Positions 60,306 through 64,000 of a stretch of 64,000 nt of DNA are shown here, piece after piece. The stretch is taken from the NCBI RefSeq assembly GCF_900215145.1, contig NZ_OBDO01000005.1, forward strand, positions 310,001-374,000, given 5' to 3'. The DNA comes from Geodermatophilus sabuli (GTDB taxonomy: Bacteria > Actinomycetota > Actinomycetes > Mycobacteriales > Geodermatophilaceae). Each line of letters starts with the position of its first letter. Within the stretch, counting starts at the first letter, position 1. The position numbers were made by a program, and so were the translations under genes. The notes under the pieces were generated by a model. That model saw only the letters and a list, made by a program, of their open reading frames with translations. It ran no database searches and was not told the origin of the DNA.

Positions 60306-61829
60306 TCAGAACCACGAGGGGAACCACATCCGATCCAGCCACTCCGCGTGCGTCAGCGGCTGCCCGGACAGCACGGGGAGGAAGAAGACGAACGTCGCCG
60401 CCACGAGCCCCACGTACGTCGCCACCACGCCCAGCCCGAGCCGGCGGCGCCAGGGCTCGGCGGCAGGCCCCCCGAGGGCGTCCTGCAGCACGAGGACGAC
60501 GGCCAGGACGAAGAACGGCACCACCGGCGCCATGTAGAAGATGAACATCGTGCGCTCGGGGTTGAGGAACCAGGTGCCCCACCCGGCGGCGATCGCGGTC
60601 GCCGCCAGGAGGGCGGCCGGGTCGCGGCGGGCGACCAGCCGCCAGGCCAGCCAGACCAGCGCCGGCGCGAAGGCCAGCCACAGCGTCGGCGTCCCGAGCA
60701 TGAGGATGTAGCGCACGACCTGCTCACCGGCGGAGTCGGTGAGCCCTTGCGGGTTCCACAGCAGGATCGGCCGGCCGTCGACCAGCCACGACCACGGCCC
60801 GGACTCCCACGGGTGCGGCGTCGACAGGCCGCTGTGGAACCGCAGCCACTCCGCGTGCTGGTGCCACAGCGAGCGCAGTGCGTCGGGGATCCAGGGGAAC
60901 GCCGTCTCCGGGTGCTGCTGTGCCCAGTGCCGGCCCTGCGACGTCTCGCCGATGAACCAGCCGGTGAAGCTGGCCAGGTAGGTGAGCACCGGGACCGCCG
61001 CCAGCGCCCACAGCGCCCCGGGCAGCCCGCGGCGGGCGGTCACCAGCGTGGGGCGACGCACCCCTGCCTCCCGCCAGGCCGCGCGGTCCCAGAACACCGA
61101 CAGGACGGCGAACAGGGCGAGGAAGTACACCCCGCTCCACTTCACCGCGCACGCGCAGCCGAAGAGGAACCCCGCCGCCAGCCGCCAGCCGCGCGGGCCG
61201 AGCGCGAAGCCGGCCGCCGTCCGCCCGGCGTCGCGGACGCGAGCCCGCACCCGGTCGCGGTCGACGACCAGGCAGGCGACGGCGGAGAGGACGAAGACCT
61301 GCAGGAAGACGTCGAGCAGGCCGATGCGGGACAGGGTGAACGCGAAGCCGTCCAGGGCCAGCAGCAGCCCGGCGACCAGGCCGAGCAGCGTGGACCCGGT
61401 GAGCCGCCGGCCGAGCCGGGCGAGCACGACGACCGAGACCGTGCCCGCGATCGCCGAGGGCAGCCGCCAGCCGAAGGAGTCGTAGCCGAACAGGTGGATG
61501 CCGCCGGCGATCAGCCACTTGCCCAGCGGTGGGTGCACGATGAACGTGTAGCCGCGGTTGTACTCGTGGCCCCACTCGAGCAGCTCCCGGGCCTCGGGCG
61601 GGTAGTACGCCTCGTCGAACAGCAGGTCCGACGGGTAGCTGATGTCCCACAGCCGGCTGGCCAGCGTGGCGATCCCGAGCACCGCCGCCAGCGCCCAGGA
61701 CAGCCACCGGTCGGCCGGCAGCGGCGGCGTCCGGTCGCGCCTGGGGCGGGGCAGCGGCCAGCGGCGCACGGCCGTCGGCCGGGGGACGTCGGGCCCCCGG
61801 TCCGTGCGCTCGGGAGCCAGCACCGCCAT
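60306..61829 (-). CDS. pmt: Protein O-mannosyltransferase (PMT family)
   Basis: A 507-residue membrane glycosyltransferase with about 11 TM helices, resembling Rv1002c of Mycobacterium tuberculosis. It transfers mannose from polyprenyl phosphate to exported proteins. Motifs are SRLWDISYPSDLLFDEAYYPPEA near 58 (catalytic Asp-Glu), VHPPLGKWLIAGG near 98, and AVKWSGVYFLALF near 228. The acidic motif is required for activity in the family. ATG at 61829. It is divergent from rsmI, as in mycobacteria. Confidence 0.93.
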   Translation of the reverse strand: MAVLAPERTDRGPDVPRPTAVRRWPLPRPRRDRTPPLPADRWLSWALAAVLGIATLASRLWDISYPSDLLFDEAYYPPEARELLEWGHEYNRGYTFIVHPPLGKWLIAGGIHLFGYDSFGWRLPSAIAGTVSVVVLARLGRRLTGSTLLGLVAGLLLALDGFAFTLSRIGLLDVFLQVFVLSAVACLVVDRDRVRARVRDAGRTAAGFALGPRGWRLAAGFLFGCACAVKWSGVYFLALFAVLSVFWDRAAWREAGVRRPTLVTARRGLPGALWALAAVPVLTYLASFTGWFIGETSQGRHWAQQHPETAFPWIPDALRSLWHQHAEWLRFHSGLSTPHPWESGPWSWLVDGRPILLWNPQGLTDSAGEQVVRYILMLGTPTLWLAFAPALVWLAWRLVARRDPAALLAATAIAAGWGTWFLNPERTMFIFYMAPVVPFFVLAVVLVLQDALGGPAAEPWRRRLGLGVVATYVGLVAATFVFFLPVLSGQPLTHAEWLDRMWFPSWF

Positions 61830-61842
61830 GGGGGCCAGGGTA

Positions 61843-61904
61843 GAGAAAGGACCCACCTGCCCCCCGGCACTCGCGAGCTCACGCCGGGCCCCTGCAGGCG
61901 GGCC
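61843..61904. repeat. Dispersed palindromic repeat, copy 4
   Basis: GAGAAAGGACCCACCTGCCC, then CACTCGCGAGCTCACG and GGGCCCCTGCAGGCGGG. It lies in the promoter gap between the divergent pmt and rsmI genes. Confidence 0.8.
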
Positions 61905-61934
61905 CACGGCAACCGGCGTGACAGGCTCGTCGCC

Positions 61935-62774
61935 GTGAGTGGACGTCTGGTGCTCGGCGGAGCCCCCCTCGGGCAGCCCGGCGACGTCGGCCCGCGCCTC
62001 CGGGAGGTCATGGCGTCCGCCGACGTGCTCGCCGTCGAGGACACCCGCCGGCTGCACCGGCTGGCCGCCGACCTCGGGGTGACGCTCACCGGGCGGGTGG
62101 TGACCTTCCACGAGTCGGTGGAGCGCGCGCGGCTGCCCGGCCTGCTGGCCACGCTGGCCGAGGGGCGCACCGTGCTGCTGCTCACCGACGCCGGCATGCC
62201 GTCGGTCTCCGACCCCGGCTACACGCTGGTGCGGGCGGCGATCGACGCCGGCGTGGCGGTCACCTCGGTGCCCGGGCCCTCGGCGGTGACGACGGCGCTG
62301 GCGGTGTCGGGCCTGCCGGTCGACCGGTTCTGCTTCGAGGGGTTCCTGCCGCGCAAGGGCGGGGAGCGCCGGTCCCGGTTGGCCGGGCTGGCCGACGAGC
62401 GCCGCACGATGGTCTTCTTCGAGTCCCCGCACCGGCTGGCCGACGCGCTCACCGACGCCGCGGGCGCGTTCGGGGCCGACCGGGCCGCCGCCGTCTGCCG
62501 GGAGCTGACCAAGACCCACGAGGAGGTCCGCCGGGGGACGCTCGCGGAGCTGGCCGCCTGGGCCGCCGACGGCGTCCGCGGGGAGATCACGCTGGTGGTG
62601 GGCGGGGCGCCGGCCGCGCCGGTGTCGCTCACGCCGGCCGAGCTGGCGGCGGAGGTCGCGGCGGAGGAGGCGGCGGGCGCCACCCGCAAGGACGCCATCC
62701 GCGCCGTCGTCGTCCGGACCGGGCTGCCCCGCCGCAGCGTCTACGACGCCGTGGTCGCCGCGAAGTCCCCCTGA
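61935..62774 (+). CDS. rsmI: 16S rRNA (cytidine-2'-O)-methyltransferase
   Basis: A 279-residue SAM-dependent enzyme that methylates the ribose of C1402 in 16S rRNA. Tetrapyrrole-methylase-fold motifs are ASADVLAVEDTRRLHRLA near 30, TDAGMPSVSDPGYTLVRAA near 85, VPGPSAVTTALAVSGLP near 113, and FCFEGFLPRKGGERRSRL. Ser/Asp and FFESPHRL segments near 155 are typical. GTG at 61935. Divergent from pmt. Confidence 0.95.
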   Translation: MSGRLVLGGAPLGQPGDVGPRLREVMASADVLAVEDTRRLHRLAADLGVTLTGRVVTFHESVERARLPGLLATLAEGRTVLLLTDAGMPSVSDPGYTLVRAAIDAGVAVTSVPGPSAVTTALAVSGLPVDRFCFEGFLPRKGGERRSRLAGLADERRTMVFFESPHRLADALTDAAGAFGADRAAAVCRELTKTHEEVRRGTLAELAAWAADGVRGEITLVVGGAPAAPVSLTPAELAAEVAAEEAAGATRKDAIRAVVVRTGLPRRSVYDAVVAAKSP

Positions 62775-62906
62775 CCGCCGCCGGTCGAGCCCCGGGTCGC
62801 GAGGGACACCGCCACAGGTGGACCGCAGGACCACCCAGCCCCGTGCGGCCAGCGCTGTGTCGCGGGCCAGGTCCTCGCGACGCTGGGGCGGCGGGTCCGC
62901 GGGAGG

Positions 62907-63887
62907 TCAGAGCCAGCCGTTGCGCTTGAAACCGCGGTAGAGCAGGACGCAGGCGGTCACGATGACGAGCAGCACCAGCGGGTAGCCGTAGCGCCAGCGC
63001 AGCTCGGGCATGAACTCGAAGTTCATCCCGTAGATCCCGGCGATCGCCGTGGGGACGGCGATGATGCCCGCCCACGCCGAGATCTTCCGCATGTCCTCGT
63101 TGTCGGCCTGGGACGTCCGCGCCAGCGAGGCCTGCAGGATCGACGTCAGCAGCTCGTCGAGGCCGGCGACCTGGTCGCGCACGCGGATGGCGTGGTCCTG
63201 GACGTCCCGGAAGTAGGAGCGCATGGCCTCCGGGACGGCGGGGGTGCGGCGCTCGGCCAGCCGCTGCAGCGGCACCTCGAGCGGGGAGACCGCCCGGCGC
63301 AGCGACATCAGCTCCCGCTTGAGCTGGTAGAGCCGGCCGATGTCGTCGGTGCGCCGGTCGCTGAACACCGACGCCTCCAGCTCGTCGACGTCGTCCTCCA
63401 CGGCGCTGGCGACGTCGACGAAGGCGTCGACGACGTGGTCGGCCACCGCGTAGAGCACCGCCGAGGGGCCGAGACACAGCAGGTCCGGCTGCTCCTCCAG
63501 GCTCTGCCGCAGGTCGGCCAGGCCACCGTGCTCGCCGTGCCGCACGGTGATCACGTAGTGGGCGCCGAGGAACACCATGACCTCGCCGGTCTCGACGACC
63601 TCGCTCGTGGCGGTCAGCCGGTCGTGCTCCACGTAGGTCGCGGTCTTGAGCACCATGAACAGGTCGTCGTCGTAGCCCTCGAGCTTGGGTCGCTGGTGGG
63701 CGTAGACGGCGTCCTCGACGGCCAGCGGGTGCAGCCCGTAGTGCTCCGCGATCGCCCCCAGCTCCTCCTCGGTGGGGGCGTAGATGCCCAGCCAGACGAA
63801 GCCGCCCTGCTCGACGGCCTGCGTCAGCGCGTCGTGCGGGTCGACCGGCTCCTGACGGCGTCCGGCGACGTACACGCCGCAGTCCAC
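62907..63887 (-). CDS. corA: CorA-type magnesium/cobalt transport protein
   Basis: A 326-residue CorA channel subunit. The cytoplasmic domain is rich in helices (LYQLKRELMSLRRAVSPLEVPL). Two C-terminal TM helices hold the YGMNFEFMPEL signature (GMN motif, about residue 285) and the second helix before a basic tail (RGFKRNGWL). Pentamers carry Mg2+ across the membrane. The GTG at 63887 is the first start in the window, but the frame stays open to base 64000 with a Pro/Arg-rich stretch, so the true start may lie outside. Confidence 0.92.
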   Translation of the reverse strand: MDCGVYVAGRRQEPVDPHDALTQAVEQGGFVWLGIYAPTEEELGAIAEHYGLHPLAVEDAVYAHQRPKLEGYDDDLFMVLKTATYVEHDRLTATSEVVETGEVMVFLGAHYVITVRHGEHGGLADLRQSLEEQPDLLCLGPSAVLYAVADHVVDAFVDVASAVEDDVDELEASVFSDRRTDDIGRLYQLKRELMSLRRAVSPLEVPLQRLAERRTPAVPEAMRSYFRDVQDHAIRVRDQVAGLDELLTSILQASLARTSQADNEDMRKISAWAGIIAVPTAIAGIYGMNFEFMPELRWRYGYPLVLLVIVTACVLLYRGFKRNGWL

Positions 63888-64000
63888 GACCGGACCGGCC
63901 CCGTCGGGTCGGGACGGCGTGGTGCGCGGCCGCCCCGCCGGCCGTGGTCGCAGCGCCGGCGATTCGCCCGGTGGACCCGCGGGCGTGTCGCGCGGGGTCT

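Noticed and set aside
59871-62774. A 967-codon plus-strand frame containing rsmI
   Set aside because: Only the part from the GTG at 61935 is coding (rsmI); upstream it is antisense of pmt.

Overview
The window is 64 kb of very GC-rich DNA (most third codon positions are G or C, and GTG starts are common) from an actinobacterium. The galU, glp/moeA-like, rimJ, sepX/glpR order, the fprA-type reductase, the AccD3-type carboxyltransferase, the divergent PMT/rsmI pair and the general style fit the Geodermatophilaceae and relatives. The family placement is inference; the actinobacterial placement is well supported.

Block 1 (1-12.4 kb) is chromosomal housekeeping and stress: the 3' part of ppc, an inositol-monophosphatase-like gene, fprA, a small monooxygenase, a secreted protein, a frameshifted nei, arr (rifamycin ADP-ribosyltransferase), a photolyase, a DksA/TraR-type zinc protein, DUF2254 and DUF3040 membrane proteins and a PucR-type regulator. 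Block 2 (12.5-15.1 kb) holds a MerR regulator whose 3' end overlaps a 21-residue peptide with seven cysteines, a TetR/DoxX divergent pair and a DUF1707 protein.

Block 3 (15.1-25.2 kb) is accessory DNA. It starts with pieces of IS5, IS3 and IS256 transposases, a cut-off signal peptide, a 13-G run, a LuxR regulator, an acetyltransferase, a broken VOC gene, a possible HEPN-like remnant and another IS3-family piece. Then comes an element of about 5.15 kb inserted in a tRNA-Arg(CCT) gene. It is bounded by a 43-bp direct repeat (20005-20047 and 25157-25199) and ends in the C-terminal half of a tyrosine integrase. It carries two GAF-ANTAR regulators, two AT-richer multispanning membrane proteins of unknown function, a small protein, and four copies of an unexplained motif with core AGTGGGCCGCT.

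Block 4 (25.3-51.7 kb) is again chromosomal: a cytosine deaminase/permease operon, a sirtuin, an archaeal-type prolyl-tRNA synthetase with a YbaK-type deacylase nearby, mscL, an SAF protein, an FmdB zinc ribbon, a DosR-like regulator, a CstR-like persulfide-response operon (repressor, MBL-rhodanese, rhodanese, TauE), a UvrA-like ABC ATPase, an AraC/VOC pair, MarR, an LLM oxidoreductase, and a compact operon of a MatC-type carrier, a CaiB/BaiF CoA-transferase and an AccD3-type carboxyltransferase.

Block 5 (51.7-64 kb) resembles the Mycobacterium Rv0992c-Rv1003 neighbourhood: 5-formyltetrahydrofolate cyclo-ligase, galU, glp, rimJ, sepX/glpR, tRNA-Ala(CGC), a secreted sugar-dehydrogenase-like protein, a PRC-barrel protein, a crotonase, protein O-mannosyltransferase, rsmI and corA. 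Four copies of a dispersed palindromic repeat of about 60 bp lie between genes at 30.1, 34.1, 56.3 and 61.9 kb.
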